Shown here: piece after piece, positions 39,450 through 49,593 of the stretch
Layout: the number at the start of each line of letters is the position of its first letter
Numbering within the stretch: the stretch's first letter is position 1
NCBI RefSeq assembly: GCF_029952445.1
Contig: NZ_JAQPPK010000007.1
Location: 62,001 to 126,000, forward strand
Source: Paenarthrobacter nitroguajacolicus
GTDB taxonomy: Bacteria > Actinomycetota > Actinomycetes > Actinomycetales > Micrococcaceae
Reading direction: 5' to 3'
Length of the DNA: 64,000 bases
The notes under the pieces: model-generated
What the model was told of the DNA's origin: nothing
Database searches by the model: none
The model's input: only the letters and a program-made list of their open reading frames with translations
Position numbers and translations under genes: made by a program

Positions 39450-39512
39450 CAACGCGGGGTCAGTTATGGCCCATCATCCCTTGGATAATGGGCCATAACT
39501 GACCCCGCGTTG
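39450..39512. repeat. 63-bp inverted repeat, near-perfect 30-bp stem
   Basis: Positions 39450-39474 pair without mismatch with 39488-39512. Pairing continues inward (ATCC/GGAT, with one mismatch) to a 3-nt CTT loop. It lies between a plus-strand gene and the convergent hisF, so it may end transcripts from both sides. The symmetry and length are also typical of dispersed palindromic elements. There is no U-tract on either side. Confidence 0.75.
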
Positions 39513-39527
39513 CACTTAAAGGGTGCG

Positions 39528-40304
39528 CTACCGGACCTCGAAACCAGCCTCGCGGATGGCGGCCTTGACTTGGGCGATCATGTCGTCAGGACCAAAGTGG
39601 AACACTGATGCGGCCAGCACGGCGTCGGCCCCTGCCTGGACAGCCGGCGGGAAATGCTCAGGCGCTCCAGCACCGCCCGAGGCGATGATCGGGATGTTGA
39701 CCGCTGCGCGGACCAAGCGGATGAGTTCGAGGTCGAATCCGTCCTTGGTGCCATCGGCGTCAATGGAGTTCAGCAGGATCTCTCCCACTCCCCTGTCCGC
39801 GGCTTCCTGCGCCCAGGCAATGGCGTCGATCCCGGTACCGGTCCGGCCACCGTGCGTGGTCACCTCAAAACCGGACGACGTCGGGACGTCGCCTTCCCGG
39901 GTACGGCGCGCGTCAACGGAGAGCACCAGCACCTGGGAGCCGAAGTGCCGGGTGATCTCGTCGATGACCTCGGGCCTGGCAACAGCTGCGGTATTGATGG
40001 ACGCTTTGTCCGCGCCGAAGCGAAGAAGCTTGTCCACCTCGGCCACGCCCCGGACGCCACCACCGACGGTGAGGGGGATGAACACTTCCTCGGCGGTGCG
40101 GCGAACGACGTCGAACGTGGTTTCGCGGTTCCCCGACGACGCCGTGACGTCAAGGAACGTCAGTTCATCTGCCCCGCCGTTGTCGTAGCGGTGGGCAAGT
40201 TCCACCGGGTCCCCGGCGTCGCGAAGGCCTTCAAAGTTAACGCCCTTGACGACGCGGCCCGCGTCCACATCAAGGCACGGAATGACACGTACGGCTACAG
40301 CCAT
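39528..40304 (-). CDS. hisF: Imidazole glycerol phosphate synthase cyclase subunit
   Basis: The 258-residue half-barrel-repeat TIM barrel makes IGP and AICAR with ammonia from HisH (absent here). The first catalytic Asp is in [14 protein letters not shown] and the second in LSVDARR; phosphate loops TVGGGVR and ASGGAG are present. It lies downstream of hisG on the same strand. Confidence 0.96.
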   Translation of the reverse strand: MAVAVRVIPCLDVDAGRVVKGVNFEGLRDAGDPVELAHRYDNGGADELTFLDVTASSGNRETTFDVVRRTAEEVFIPLTVGGGVRGVAEVDKLLRFGADKASINTAAVARPEVIDEITRHFGSQVLVLSVDARRTREGDVPTSSGFEVTTHGGRTGTGIDAIAWAQEAADRGVGEILLNSIDADGTKDGFDLELIRLVRAAVNIPIIASGGAGAPEHFPPAVQAGADAVLAASVFHFGPDDMIAQVKAAIREAGFEVR

Positions 40305-40349
40305 GTGCTGCTCCTCAGTTCTGCTGGCTCTACTCGATCAGTGCGTGGG

Positions 40350-41210
40350 TCAGATCCGGCAGGCGTGGATGCTGCTGACCAGGATGGCCCGCGCGCCGAG
40401 GTCGTAGAGCTCGTCCATGATGCGGTTGGTTTCCTTCTTGGGAACCATGGAACGCACTGCGACCCATTCGGAATCGCGCAGTGGCGAAACCGTGGGCGAT
40501 TCGAGGCCGGGGGTCAGCGCCGCGGCGTCTTCCACGAGATCCTTGCGGATGTCGTAGTCCATCAACACATACTGGCGCGCCACGAGGACGCCCTGGAGGC
40601 GGCGGATCAGGATGTCGATTTCCTTGGCGGTCCCATTGGCTGCGCCACCGGAGCCGGAACGGCGGATCAGGACGGCCTCGGACTTCAGGATGGGATCGCC
40701 GAAGATTTCCATGCCGGCGGCCTTGAGGGTGTTGCCGGTTTCCACGACGTCGGCAATGGCGTCCGCCACACCGAGGCGGACTGACGACTCCACTGCGCCA
40801 TCCAGGCGGACCACCGTGGCGTTGACGCCACGCTCTGCGAGGTAGTCGCGGAGCAGGCCGTCATAGCTTGTGGCCAGTCGCTTGCCCTCAAGCTGCTCGA
40901 CGCCGGTGAAGTCGCCAACGGGGCCGGCGAAACGGAAGGTGGAGGGCGCAAAGCCCAAGGGAAGCAATTCTTCGGCTTCCACCTTCGCGTCCAGCAGGAG
41001 GTCCCTGCCGGTAATGCCGACGTCGAGGGTTCCTTGCCCGACATAGACGGCGATGTCACGGGGACGGAGGAAGAAGAACTCGATGTCGTTGTCGGGATCG
41101 ACCATCACCAGTTCGCGGGAGTCGCGGCGCTGGCGGTAACCGGCCTCGGACAGCATGGCCGAGGCGGCTTCGGACAGGGATCCCTTATTGGGGACTGCTA
41201 CACGGAGCAT
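40350..41210 (-). CDS. hisG: ATP phosphoribosyltransferase (long form)
   Basis: The 286-residue first enzyme of histidine synthesis has the N-terminal LRVAVPNKGSL, DVGITGRDLL, the PRPP loop VETGNTLKAAGM, and a C-terminal ACT-like regulatory domain (SPTVSPLRDSEW), as in the hexameric, histidine-inhibited long form. I start at ATG 41210; a frame 13 codons longer has no family support. It is 85 bp after hisE. Confidence 0.95.
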   Translation of the reverse strand: MLRVAVPNKGSLSEAASAMLSEAGYRQRRDSRELVMVDPDNDIEFFFLRPRDIAVYVGQGTLDVGITGRDLLLDAKVEAEELLPLGFAPSTFRFAGPVGDFTGVEQLEGKRLATSYDGLLRDYLAERGVNATVVRLDGAVESSVRLGVADAIADVVETGNTLKAAGMEIFGDPILKSEAVLIRRSGSGGAANGTAKEIDILIRRLQGVLVARQYVLMDYDIRKDLVEDAAALTPGLESPTVSPLRDSEWVAVRSMVPKKETNRIMDELYDLGARAILVSSIHACRI

Positions 41211-41294
41211 TGGGAGACTTTCTTTTTGGAATGGAAGTTTCAGGCACATCGGCCACGCTGCTGGCTCCGCCTAAAGGCAGGCGGAGTGGCGTGG

Positions 41295-41558
41295 CTAGAG
41301 ATGCTTGTAAACGTCTTCCAGGCTGAGGCCCTTGGCAAGCATGAGGACCTGCAGGTGGTACAGGAGCTGGGAGATTTCCTCAGCGGCGGCTTCGTCCGAT
41401 TCGTACTCCGCGGCCATCCAGACTTCGGCGGCCTCTTCGACCACTTTCTTTCCGATGCCGTGGATTCCGGAGTCCAGCTCGGCTACCGTGCGCGAGCCTG
41501 CCGGGCGGGTCGCTGCTTTCTCACTCAGTTCTGCGAACAGCGTCTCGAAATTCTTCAC
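41295..41558 (-). CDS. hisE: Phosphoribosyl-ATP pyrophosphatase
   Basis: The 87-residue all-alpha enzyme removes pyrophosphate from PR-ATP; the [10 protein letters not shown] and [14 protein letters not shown] helices carry the Mg-binding acids of the MazG-like fold. The GTG start (41556-41558) lies seven bases after TAGTCT, so the transcript is probably leaderless. The longer frame upstream is not similar to HisE. It precedes hisG. Confidence 0.93.
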   Translation of the reverse strand: MKNFETLFAELSEKAATRPAGSRTVAELDSGIHGIGKKVVEEAAEVWMAAEYESDEAAAEEISQLLYHLQVLMLAKGLSLEDVYKHL

Positions 41559-41606
41559 GCCCTCCAGACTACTTGCTCCGGGGCCGACGCCGCTTGTTGG
41601 GGCCTT

Positions 41607-41659
41607 GCATGACGAAGGGGATGTGAGTGAACACACACCCACATCCCCTCACGTCATGC
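41607..41659 (-). terminator. Terminator-like hairpin after ribH
   Basis: GCATGACG (41607-41614) pairs with CGTCATGC (41652-41659), enclosing GGGGATGTG/CACATCCCC. It is about 20 nt after the ribH stop. No U-tract follows. Confidence 0.65.
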
Positions 41660-41680
41660 TTGGCTAATGCCCGGTGGGCG

Positions 41681-42166
41681 TCAGCTGAATTGCTTGAGCG
41701 TCACGGCCGTGGCCAAGGCAGCAGTGACGGCCTCGTGGCCCTTGTCTTCCTGGGAACCCGGAAGTCCCGCCCGGTCCAGGCCCTGCTGTTCGGTGTCGCA
41801 GGTGAGGACACCGAAGCCAACCGGCACGCCGGTGCGGACACTGACGTCGGTGAGTCCCGACGTCGCGGCCTGGCAAACGTAGTCAAAGTGCGGCGTTCCG
41901 CCGCGGATCACGACGCCGAGAGCTACGACGGCGTCAAAGTGCGGTGCCAGCCTGGCCGCGGCAACCGGAAGCTCGAAGCTGCCCGGAACCCGCAACAGCG
42001 TGGGTTCTGCGATGCCGGCTTCCTTTGCGGCGCGCAGGGCGCCGTCCACCAGGCCGTCCATGATCTGGGTATGCCAGCTCGCGGCCACGATGGCCAGCCT
42101 GAGCTGCGAGGTTTCCTCGGGGTTGAGGGTAGTGAGGTCGATGGTGGGCGCGCCGTGTCCGCTCAT
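41681..42166 (-). CDS. ribH: 6,7-dimethyl-8-ribityllumazine synthase
   Basis: The 161-residue enzyme joins DHBP and the ribitylamino-pyrimidine to form lumazine. Motifs [41 protein letters not shown] and the catalytic His region are present. It is the last gene of the riboflavin operon, 18 bp after ribA. Confidence 0.97.
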   Translation of the reverse strand: MSGHGAPTIDLTTLNPEETSQLRLAIVAASWHTQIMDGLVDGALRAAKEAGIAEPTLLRVPGSFELPVAAARLAPHFDAVVALGVVIRGGTPHFDYVCQAATSGLTDVSVRTGVPVGFGVLTCDTEQQGLDRAGLPGSQEDKGHEAVTAALATAVTLKQFS

Positions 42167-42184
42167 GGTGTGCTGTGGATCCGT

Positions 42185-42892
42185 TCAGTCTTGGTTGCTG
42201 TCAAAGGTTTGGGGTGAAGCTGTTTTCTTGCCGTTGCTGACCGGCTCGATGTCGAGCGTCAGCAGGTGGTCCATGCGGTCCTTTTTGGTCTGCAGGTACC
42301 GCAGGTTCTGCTCGCGCGAAGGCACCTCGGTGGGCACCATTTCCACGACGGTCACTCCAGCCTTGTCCAGCCGGTGCTGCTTGTCCGGATTGTTGCTCAG
42401 CAGCCGGACTTCATGGAGGCCCATCTCGGCGAGAATCTGGCCTGCTGCGTTGTAGGAGCGCGCATCCACAGGCAGGCCCAACTGCTCATTGGCCTCGACA
42501 GTATCGAATCCGGCTTCCTGCAAAGCGTAGGCCTTGATCTTGTTGGCCAATCCGATTCCGCGCCCCTCTTGTCCGCGCAAGTAGAGCAGCGTTCCGCCTT
42601 CCCGGTGGATGAGTTCCAGTGCGAAGGCAAGCTGTTCACCGCAATCGCAGCGGTAGGAGCCAAATACATCGCCCGTCAGGCATTCCGAGTGCAGGCGCAC
42701 CAAGGGAGCCTGACCACCCTTTGGGAGGTTGGGTGAGCTGACGGCGAGATGTTCAATTCCCGCTGCATGGTCGGTCCACGCCTGCGCCACGAAATCGCCG
42801 TAGGCCGTGGGCAACTGGACGATCGGCCCACCGCTCACAGGGTGCGGTCCGGGCTCCGTGTGCCCACTGCTGCGTGTTGTCGATGCGGTCAT
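42185..42892 (-). CDS. ribA: GTP cyclohydrolase II
   Basis: The 235-residue enzyme opens GTP for riboflavin synthesis. Zinc ligands are in [20 protein letters not shown], with [12 protein letters not shown] and LLSNNPDK following. It is a separate protein from RibB, whereas many actinobacteria fuse the two as RibBA. Its start overlaps the ribB stop by 4 nt. Confidence 0.95.
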   Translation of the reverse strand: MTASTTRSSGHTEPGPHPVSGGPIVQLPTAYGDFVAQAWTDHAAGIEHLAVSSPNLPKGGQAPLVRLHSECLTGDVFGSYRCDCGEQLAFALELIHREGGTLLYLRGQEGRGIGLANKIKAYALQEAGFDTVEANEQLGLPVDARSYNAAGQILAEMGLHEVRLLSNNPDKQHRLDKAGVTVVEMVPTEVPSREQNLRYLQTKKDRMDHLLTLDIEPVSNGKKTASPQTFDSNQD

Positions 42893-43584
42893 CGCTTCTC
42901 CTCGTCTCCCCGTGAATCATCCGCCGCCTGGGACTCTACCGCCTCAACATACGACACCAGGTCCTCGATGGAGATGAGGGGGCATCCATGTTCGGCGGCA
43001 AACCCGCGCAGGCTGTCCAAGCGCATCATTTCACCGTCGTCATGTACCAACTCTGCGATCACACCCACCGGGGCGAGCCCGGCCAGACGACACAAGTCCA
43101 CGGCAGCTTCCGTGTGTCCCGGACGTTCCCGCACTCCCCCCTTAACGGCCCGCAGCGGGAAAATATGCCCGGGACGGGTGAGTGAGGCCGGAGTACTGCT
43201 CGGATCCGCCAGAATCCGGGCGGTCAAGGCCCGGTCCGTGGCGGAAATACCCGTGCTTACTCCCATCGCAGCGTCACAGGAAACAGTATAGGCAGTACCC
43301 TTAGCATCTTGGTTGATTTCCACCATGGGAGGCAGGATCAGGGCGTCGGCCCGCTCACCTTCCAACGGCACGCAGATGACGCCCGAGGAATACCGGATAG
43401 TCCACCCCATGAGGGCCGGCGTGGCGTGTTCCGCGGCAAAAATGATGTCGCCTTCGTTTTCCCTGTCCTCGTTGTCCACCACGATCACGGCCTTACCGGC
43501 CGCCATCGCGGCAATGGCCGACTCCACGGGATCAAGGCCGGGACGCTGCGCCGTAGCTGGCTGCGGCTTGGTAGGCGCGCTCAT
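42889..43584 (-). CDS. ribB: 3,4-dihydroxy-2-butanone-4-phosphate synthase
   Basis: The 231-residue enzyme converts ribulose 5-phosphate to DHBP and formate. [39 protein letters not shown] are the metal and substrate motifs. I use ATG 43584, overlapping the ribE stop (TGATG); an apparent 50-residue extension is out of family. The first 20 residues are a polar tail. Confidence 0.95.
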   Translation of the reverse strand: MSAPTKPQPATAQRPGLDPVESAIAAMAAGKAVIVVDNEDRENEGDIIFAAEHATPALMGWTIRYSSGVICVPLEGERADALILPPMVEINQDAKGTAYTVSCDAAMGVSTGISATDRALTARILADPSSTPASLTRPGHIFPLRAVKGGVRERPGHTEAAVDLCRLAGLAPVGVIAELVHDDGEMMRLDSLRGFAAEHGCPLISIEDLVSYVEAVESQAADDSRGDEEKR

Positions 43585-44210
43585 CAGTTGCCTCCGTGCT
43601 GCGGAGCGAACGACAAAAGGCGCTCGGTGTATTTCGCCAGGACATCCACTTCCAGGTTGACGTGTCCGCCCAGGGGCTTGGCCCCCAGTCCTGTCTCTTC
43701 CAGCGTGGTAGGAATGAGGCCGACCTCGAACCACGGTTCCGCTTCGGACGCCGCGCTGACGGCCGTCACGGTCAGCGAAACACCGTCGACGGCGATCGAT
43801 CCCTTCTCGGCGATGTACCGTGCCAGCGGGGCCGGTACGCCGAACCGCAGGCGGTCCCAGTTGCCCAACGCTTCGCGCTCCAGCAGCTCACCCACCCCGT
43901 CAACATGGCCCTGCACGACGTGGCCGTCCAGACGTCCGCCTGCAGGAACACAGCGTTCCAGGTTCACGGTGTCCCCAGCGGCCAGTTCCCCAATGGTGGT
44001 CCGCGTCAGGGTCTCGCCCATGACGTCCACGCTGAAATCCTGGCCGTCAATGCTGGTAGCCGTGAGGCACACCCCGTTGACGGCGATTGAGCCGCCCAAG
44101 GGCAGGTCACCCGAGGTGGTGGGTGCCTTCAATCGCAAGGTTGCGCTAGCGTCGCCGTCGTGCTCAATGCCAAGGACGGTGCCTTGTTCTGCGACGATTC
44201 CGGTAAACAT
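43584..44210 (-). CDS. ribE: Riboflavin synthase alpha chain
   Basis: The 208-residue protein has [12 protein letters not shown] at the N-terminus and two lumazine-binding beta-barrel repeats (about 1-97 and 98-190) with paired motifs [10 protein letters not shown] and [10 protein letters not shown]. It dismutates two lumazines to riboflavin. It overlaps ribD by one base. Confidence 0.96.
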   Translation of the reverse strand: MFTGIVAEQGTVLGIEHDGDASATLRLKAPTTSGDLPLGGSIAVNGVCLTATSIDGQDFSVDVMGETLTRTTIGELAAGDTVNLERCVPAGGRLDGHVVQGHVDGVGELLEREALGNWDRLRFGVPAPLARYIAEKGSIAVDGVSLTVTAVSAASEAEPWFEVGLIPTTLEETGLGAKPLGGHVNLEVDVLAKYTERLLSFAPQHGGN

Positions 44211-45346
44211 CAGTGTCCTCCTGTGACATATTCCGCAGCTTCACCATGTGAGGCCACACGCGTCTGCGGAATCGAATTCTTTGTGGTGTTGGAAGCGCGT
44301 CCGGCGGGGCGAAGATGCAGCCGAAGATCGTTGCCGAGTGTGCGGACCGGGCCGCCGGAGGCCTCGTCCCACGCCCAGTGCTGGGCATCGGCAAGTGTGC
44401 CGATTCCCAGGTCGTTGAGGGCCGGCGTCCCGGATCCCAGCAGGGTCGGCGCCAGGTAGACGATCAATTCATCCACCAAACCGGCAGCCAGGAACGTGCT
44501 CAGGATGCTCGAACCGCCTTCGACCATCACGTGGCGGACGCCCTCTTCGAAAAGAAGGTGCAGCGCCTCGGCAGGATCCCGGGTTGGCAGGTGCCGGAAG
44601 AGGTGGTCGGTTCCGCGAACAGCAGCTTGTTCCGGGACATCCCTGAGGCCCATGACTGCCCTGATGGGCTGACGCTGGGAAAGTTCACCGTCCGGGGTTC
44701 GGGCCGTCAACCGCGGGTTGTCGATGAGCACAGTTCCGGTGCCCACCAGGATCGCGTCGATGAGCCTCCGCAAAGCGTGGTTGTCGGCCAACGATTCCGC
44801 GCTGGAAATCCACTGACTGGTGCCATCAACGGCGGCGATCCGGCTGTCCAGGGTCTGTGCAATGTGCAAGGTGACGAAAGGGCGTTTGGCGGCAACGGCG
44901 TCAAACCAATCCCGGTTAAGGTCCAGCGCCTCATCGAACCTGAGCCCTGATGTGACGTCCACCCCTGCGGCGCGAAGGGTCCTGGCACCGCCGGCGGCGG
45001 GGTCATGGGGATCGTCGACGGCGTAGATCACCTTCGCGATTCCGGCGTCAATAATTGCCTGGGCGCAGGGCCCTGTCCGGCCTACGTGGTTGCAGGGCTC
45101 GAGCGTGACCACCATGGTGGTGCCGTTGATGTCGATTCCCTGGCGCTGGGCCTCGAAGATCGCGTCGGCCTCCGCGTGCGCCGTTCCGGCGCCGCGGTGG
45201 TAGCCGGTGGCGAGTTGCTCGCCTTCGACGCTGAGGATCACCGCACCCACCAGTGGATTCGCTCCCCGCCGGCCCTCAAGTGCGGCGGCCAGCGCCGCAT
45301 CCATGGCAGCCCTTTCAGAGGGCGCAAACAGGCTGGGCGCGCTCAT
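44210..45346 (-). CDS. ribD: Bifunctional pyrimidine deaminase/reductase
   Basis: The 378-residue protein has an N-terminal zinc deaminase domain (AHAEADAI and LEPCNHVGRTGPCAQ) and a C-terminal reductase domain (RPFVTLHIAQTLDSRIA, HVMVEGGSSILSTFL). It carries out two steps after GTP cyclohydrolase II. The last 40 residues extend past the usual end. It overlaps ribM by 4 nt. Confidence 0.95.
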   Translation of the reverse strand: MSAPSLFAPSERAAMDAALAAALEGRRGANPLVGAVILSVEGEQLATGYHRGAGTAHAEADAIFEAQRQGIDINGTTMVVTLEPCNHVGRTGPCAQAIIDAGIAKVIYAVDDPHDPAAGGARTLRAAGVDVTSGLRFDEALDLNRDWFDAVAAKRPFVTLHIAQTLDSRIAAVDGTSQWISSAESLADNHALRRLIDAILVGTGTVLIDNPRLTARTPDGELSQRQPIRAVMGLRDVPEQAAVRGTDHLFRHLPTRDPAEALHLLFEEGVRHVMVEGGSSILSTFLAAGLVDELIVYLAPTLLGSGTPALNDLGIGTLADAQHWAWDEASGGPVRTLGNDLRLHLRPAGRASNTTKNSIPQTRVASHGEAAEYVTGGH

Positions 45347-46035
45347 CGTACGCCTCCCGCCGCTACTGGAACCTGCGGAATGGCGCCACGTTCACGCTTT
45401 TCAGCCCGCCACCACACAAAGAATCCGGTGAGCGTAAAGAAACCGTAGAACAGGTACATGACGGCACTGGCGTAGTAGCCGGCACTGAAAAGCAATGGCA
45501 CTCCGACGATGTCCACGGCGACCCAGATGAGCCAGAATTCGGTCCACCCGCGGGCCATGCCGTAGGTGGCCAGGAGCGAGCCCATGAAGGTCCACGCATC
45601 TGCCCAGACAGGAGGGTAGGAGCCCAGGGCGTCAAATAGCGGCGTGAGCGCCGCGGTTCCCGCTATCATCGCGCCAATCAGCACCAGGCGGACCTTGTTG
45701 CTTGCCCAGCCCGGGACCACTGCCCTGCCCTGGGTGCTCGATTGGCGGCCTTGCTGCCACCGGTACCAGCCATAGACGGCGACGGCGATGAACATCATTT
45801 GCCGGCCGGCCTGTCCCCAGAGGGTAGCCGGCGCAGCGGCGCCAAAAACGTTGCCGAGGAACACGGTGAGCAAGAGTATGTTGCCGACGATACCTACCGG
45901 CCAGGCCCAGACTTTCCGGCGCATTCCGCCGAGGGCGCTGAGCAACCCAAAGATGTTTCCAAGCACTTCGCGTAAGACAAGAGCAGATCCTCCAACGGGG
46001 ATCTGTGCTTCGAAGAGCCATCGCAGAAAGTCCAT
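45343..46035 (-). CDS. ribM: PnuC/RibM family riboflavin transporter
   Basis: The 230-residue membrane protein has about seven helices, with WPVGIVGNILLLTVFL and WIVAVDIVGVPLLF-like segments of the PnuC fold. Placement as first gene of the rib operon, behind an FMN riboswitch, identifies it as RibM (riboflavin uptake) rather than a nicotinamide riboside carrier. I start at ATG 46035 after AAGGAACGGC; the frame upstream runs into the riboswitch. Confidence 0.9.
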   Translation of the reverse strand: MDFLRWLFEAQIPVGGSALVLREVLGNIFGLLSALGGMRRKVWAWPVGIVGNILLLTVFLGNVFGAAAPATLWGQAGRQMMFIAVAVYGWYRWQQGRQSSTQGRAVVPGWASNKVRLVLIGAMIAGTAALTPLFDALGSYPPVWADAWTFMGSLLATYGMARGWTEFWLIWVAVDIVGVPLLFSAGYYASAVMYLFYGFFTLTGFFVWWRAEKRERGAIPQVPVAAGGVR

Positions 46036-46091
46036 GCCGTTCCTTCCCAGTAAGCCGCGATGACTCCGGGGGTGTACGACAGCGCAATGCC

Positions 46092-46113
46092 GGGCGTCCC
46101 TGAAGGAACGCCC
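46092..46113 (-). terminator. Expression-platform hairpin of the FMN riboswitch
   Basis: On the minus strand GGGCGTTCC pairs with GGGACGCCC around TTCA, just after the aptamer. No U-run follows, so control may combine termination with Rho or act on translation. Confidence 0.5.
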
Positions 46114-46127
46114 ACGGCATGACTGTA

Positions 46128-46279
46128 CGTGCTTCTCCCATCCAGACTTTAACTGTCGGTACCGGAATTCCACCGGTTCAACCGTCTGCCATCGACATCC
46201 GGACTGCTCAGGACATCAATGGCTCGCGGGTCGCGGACTATAACCGCCGGTTCGGACTTACACCGACCCCGGAGCACGT
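46128..46279 (-). promoter_or_regulatory. FMN riboswitch (RFN element)
   Basis: The minus strand carries the conserved RFN sequence: GGGGTCGGTGTAAGTCCG, GGCGGTTATAGTCCGC, the variable arm, GTGGAATTCCGGTACCGACA, AGTCTGGATGGGAGA and the closing GCACG. It precedes ribM by about 90 nt and should shut down the rib operon when FMN is plentiful. Confidence 0.95.
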
Positions 46280-46358
46280 ATGTGTGTTGTTATTGTGCCA
46301 TAACTACGGCCATGGCCAGGCTATTCCCGGCCATCTTCGTAACATCTGCTGACGACCG

Positions 46359-47033
46359 TCAGGCCTTTGCTGTAATCGCGGACTGGCCTGCGGCGCGCAG
46401 GCGGTCGATCGCGGCGGCCGGGTCCTCATGCCCGTAGACAGCCGAGCCCGCAACGAAGACGTTGGCACCGGCCTCCGCTGCCCGGACAATGGTCTCCTCC
46501 GTGATACCGCCGTCCACCTGGATGGCCACGGAAATGCCTGAACCCTCGATCGCGGCACGCGCACGACGGATTTTGGGCAAGGTAATGTCCAGGAACGACT
46601 GCCCGCCGAAGCCTGGTTCCACCGTCATGATCAGGAGCATGTCCAGCTCGCTGAGCATGTCCAGGTAGGGCTCCACCGGCGTGGCGGGCCTCAAGGCCAT
46701 ACCCGCCTTGGAGCCACGCGCGCGCAGTTCACGCGCCAGCTTGACCGGCGCCATGGCGGCCTCGGCATGGAAGGTAACAGAGGCGAGGCCGGCGTCCGCA
46801 TAGGCAGGTGCCCAGCGGTCGGCGTCGGAAATCATCAAATGGGCGTCCAGCGGAACCGGGCTGACCGCCTGTATCCGCTGTACCACCGGCAGTCCGAGCG
46901 TCAGGTTGGGCACGAAATGGTTGTCCATGACATCGACGTGGACAGCATCGGCGTTGCTGATCCGCTGCAACTCCGCCTCAAGGTTGACGAAGTCCGCAGA
47001 CAGGATGCTCGGGTTGATACAGCACTGAGACAA
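46359..47033 (-). CDS. rpe: Ribulose-phosphate 3-epimerase
   Basis: The 224-residue TIM barrel of the pentose phosphate pathway shows [41 protein letters not shown] and QVDGGI; the catalytic Asp pair is in the second and last. I start at a TTG (47031-47033) five bases after AAAGGGG, the only start with a ribosome site; ATG starts farther upstream lie in non-family sequence. Confidence 0.95.
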   Translation of the reverse strand: MSQCCINPSILSADFVNLEAELQRISNADAVHVDVMDNHFVPNLTLGLPVVQRIQAVSPVPLDAHLMISDADRWAPAYADAGLASVTFHAEAAMAPVKLARELRARGSKAGMALRPATPVEPYLDMLSELDMLLIMTVEPGFGGQSFLDITLPKIRRARAAIEGSGISVAIQVDGGITEETIVRAAEAGANVFVAGSAVYGHEDPAAAIDRLRAAGQSAITAKA

Positions 47034-47110
47034 GGCAGCCCCTTTGGGTCGGTATGGATCGTGGGCGACGGCAGCGAAAGGACGCTCCCGCTGCAACCAG
47101 GTAGTTGCGG

Positions 47111-48676
47111 CTACGGCTTTTTGCGGATGATGGCCATGAACATGGCATCGGTCTGGTGGATGTGGGGCCACAGCTGGGCAGTGAGCTCATGTCCCGCGCC
47201 CAGATTGCCGGTGAGGCTGACATGGTCAAGGGCTTGTCCGGAGTCCAGCAACTCCAGGTCCTCACGCTTGGCCAGGACGTCGCCAACGACGGCGGTTGTT
47301 TCAGCCGGGTGCGGCGAACACGTCACGTAGGCTACGACGCCGCCGGGCTTGACGGCGTCGATGGCCGACTTCAGGAGATCCCGCTGGAGCGGTCCAAGGT
47401 CGCCGATGTCCTTTGGCGAGCGGCGCCATCGCGATTCGGGGCGCCTGCGAAGGGCTCCCAGGCCGCTGCAGGGAACATCCACCAGAACGCGGTCGAAGGA
47501 CTCGCGGTGCTCGCTGCCCACCTCCCGGCCATCGCCGGTCCGTACTGTCCAGGCTTCACCGGGGACCGCCGAAAGAGCTTGCTGGACCAGCTTGGCCCGG
47601 TGCGGTGCCGGCTCGTTGGCAAGGAGGGTGGCTCCGTCGCGGTAAGCCAAGGCGGCCAGAAGCGCTGCCTTGCCGCCTGGCCCTGCGCAAAGGTCCAACC
47701 ATTTCTCGCCTTCGGCGGGGCGCTCTCCGAGCTCAACGCCGGCCAATGCACGTGCCACAAGCTGGGATCCGACGTCCTGCACACGTGTTGTGCCGCGCCG
47801 CACCGATTCGAAGCGGCCAAGATCCCCGCCTGCGGAGAGGGCCGAACCTTCCACCAACTCCCCTGCGGTGGCGCCTTGGTCGAAGGCTTCGTCGAGGCTG
47901 CCCAATCCCGGCAAGGCCACAAGGTTCACCACTGGAGCGGCGTTGTCCGCCTCCAGGAGGGCGTCGATCTCGCTCTTGGGACGCCCGTGGTTCACCAACG
48001 ACTGACGCAGGGCGCGGACAATCCATTCAGGGTGTGCGTGACGCAGTGCGGAGATTTTGGTCTCGTCGCTCTCCTGGTCCAGCAGGATTTCCAGCCACTG
48101 GTCCATGCTGTGGGCGGTGACCTTGCGGAGGACTGCGTTGATGAGTGCCGACGGGCCGGCCCCGATGACTGCCCGCGCCAAGCCAACCGTCTGGTCCAAG
48201 GCGGCATGGGCGGGAACGCGCATGGAAAGAAGCTGGTGCGCGCCGATCCGCAGGGCATCAAGGATGGCGGGGTCCAATTGCTCAAGGGGGCGGTCCACGC
48301 ACCGGGCCAGGACGGCGTCATAGGTACCCTGCCCCCGCAAAGCCCCGTAACTCAACTCGGTGGCGAACCCGGCATCACGGCGGTCCAGGCGGTGCTCACG
48401 GATCCGTGCGGGAAGGACCAGATTGGCGTAGGCGTCCTCGGAAGCTACAGCCCGGAGCACCTCGAAGGCGACCAACCGGGCGGGGTCGGCACGGCGGGTA
48501 CGCTGCGACGGAGCGTTGTTGGTAAAGCCCCGCTGGGGTCCCCTGTTCCGCTCCCTGCCCTGGGCGTTGCGTTGGCTTCCGCCGCCGGCGCCGCGATTGC
48601 CTTGCCCGCCGCGGTCCCGGCTCCCACCGTTTTGGCTCCCGCTGTTGTTGGGGCCTCGGCGGCCGGACTCGCTCAT
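47111..48676 (-). CDS. rsmB: 16S rRNA (cytosine-5)-methyltransferase RsmB
   Basis: The 521-residue protein has a Gly/Arg/Asn-rich basic tail (1-60), a NusB-like RNA-binding domain (about 65-200) and a Rossmann methyltransferase domain with [10 protein letters not shown]. The two conserved cysteines are in DVPCSGLG and YVTCSPHP. The start ATG overlaps the fmt stop (ATGA). It forms an operon with fmt and def. Confidence 0.94.
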   Translation of the reverse strand: MSESGRRGPNNSGSQNGGSRDRGGQGNRGAGGGSQRNAQGRERNRGPQRGFTNNAPSQRTRRADPARLVAFEVLRAVASEDAYANLVLPARIREHRLDRRDAGFATELSYGALRGQGTYDAVLARCVDRPLEQLDPAILDALRIGAHQLLSMRVPAHAALDQTVGLARAVIGAGPSALINAVLRKVTAHSMDQWLEILLDQESDETKISALRHAHPEWIVRALRQSLVNHGRPKSEIDALLEADNAAPVVNLVALPGLGSLDEAFDQGATAGELVEGSALSAGGDLGRFESVRRGTTRVQDVGSQLVARALAGVELGERPAEGEKWLDLCAGPGGKAALLAALAYRDGATLLANEPAPHRAKLVQQALSAVPGEAWTVRTGDGREVGSEHRESFDRVLVDVPCSGLGALRRRPESRWRRSPKDIGDLGPLQRDLLKSAIDAVKPGGVVAYVTCSPHPAETTAVVGDVLAKREDLELLDSGQALDHVSLTGNLGAGHELTAQLWPHIHQTDAMFMAIIRKKP

Positions 48677-49593
48677 TCGAATACCACTCTCTCGGGTGCT
48701 GCCAAGCCGCGGGCCCAATCGGCCGACGACATCATCTTCTTGCCGGCCGGCTGGATCCGGCCCAGTTCAACTGCATGGGAGCCGGTTCCCACCAGGACGG
48801 ATTTGCCATCCACGCGGATGGTTCCGGGCGCAAGGTCCTTGACCTCGGGCCTTAGTCCTACGGGTTCCAACTTGACCCGGTGTCCTTCCAATGTGGTCCA
48901 TGCGCCGGGTTCGGGAGTAACTCCCCGGGCCTGCCGGTCAAGCGCCAGTGCGGGCTTTTGCCAGTCCAGGCGTCCGTCCTCAAGGGTGAGCTTCGGGGCC
49001 AGCGACACTTCTCCCGCCTGGGGTTGCGGTGAGGCTTGCCCGGCTTCGATGGCGGAGAGCGTCTGGCCGAGGAGCACTGCGCCACTGACCGAAAGCCGCT
49101 CCAGCAGGTCTCCGGCGGTGTCGTCCGGTCGGACACTTTCAGTCAGGGTTCCGAAAACCGGCCCGGTGTCCAGGCCCTCCTCCAACTGGAAGGTTACTGC
49201 GCCCGTAATGTCGTCGCCCGCCATGAGGGAGCGCTGAACGGGAGCCGCCCCGCGCCAGGCTGGCAGGAGGGAAAAATGGAGGTTGACCCAGCCGTGCGCT
49301 GGAATGTCCAAAGCGGGGCGGGGAACAATTCCCCCGTAGGCCACAATCGCGGCGACGTCGGGCGCGCATTCTGCGATCCGCGCGGTGGTGTCGGCGTCCA
49401 CCTTTGCCGCCCGGATGATGTCTATCCCCAACTCTTCCGCCCGTGCCGCCACCGGCGAGGGTGTCATGACGCGTTTGCGTCCCAAGGGGGCATCCGGCCG
49501 GGTCAGGACGGCAACGACGTCGAAGCCGGCCTTAACCAGGGCGTCCAACGACGGCACCGCGACGGCAGGGGTCCCCGCAAAAAGCACCCTCAC
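48673..49593 (-). CDS. fmt: Methionyl-tRNA formyltransferase
   Basis: The 306-residue enzyme formylates initiator Met-tRNA with 10-formyl-THF. FAGTPAVAVPSL is at the N-terminus; NLHFSLLPAWRGAAPVQ and the DITGAVTFQLEEGLDTGP region hold the catalytic Asn-His-Asp set. The GTG start overlaps the def stop by 4 nt. Confidence 0.97.
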   Translation of the reverse strand: MRVLFAGTPAVAVPSLDALVKAGFDVVAVLTRPDAPLGRKRVMTPSPVAARAEELGIDIIRAAKVDADTTARIAECAPDVAAIVAYGGIVPRPALDIPAHGWVNLHFSLLPAWRGAAPVQRSLMAGDDITGAVTFQLEEGLDTGPVFGTLTESVRPDDTAGDLLERLSVSGAVLLGQTLSAIEAGQASPQPQAGEVSLAPKLTLEDGRLDWQKPALALDRQARGVTPEPGAWTTLEGHRVKLEPVGLRPEVKDLAPGTIRVDGKSVLVGTGSHAVELGRIQPAGKKMMSSADWARGLAAPERVVFE

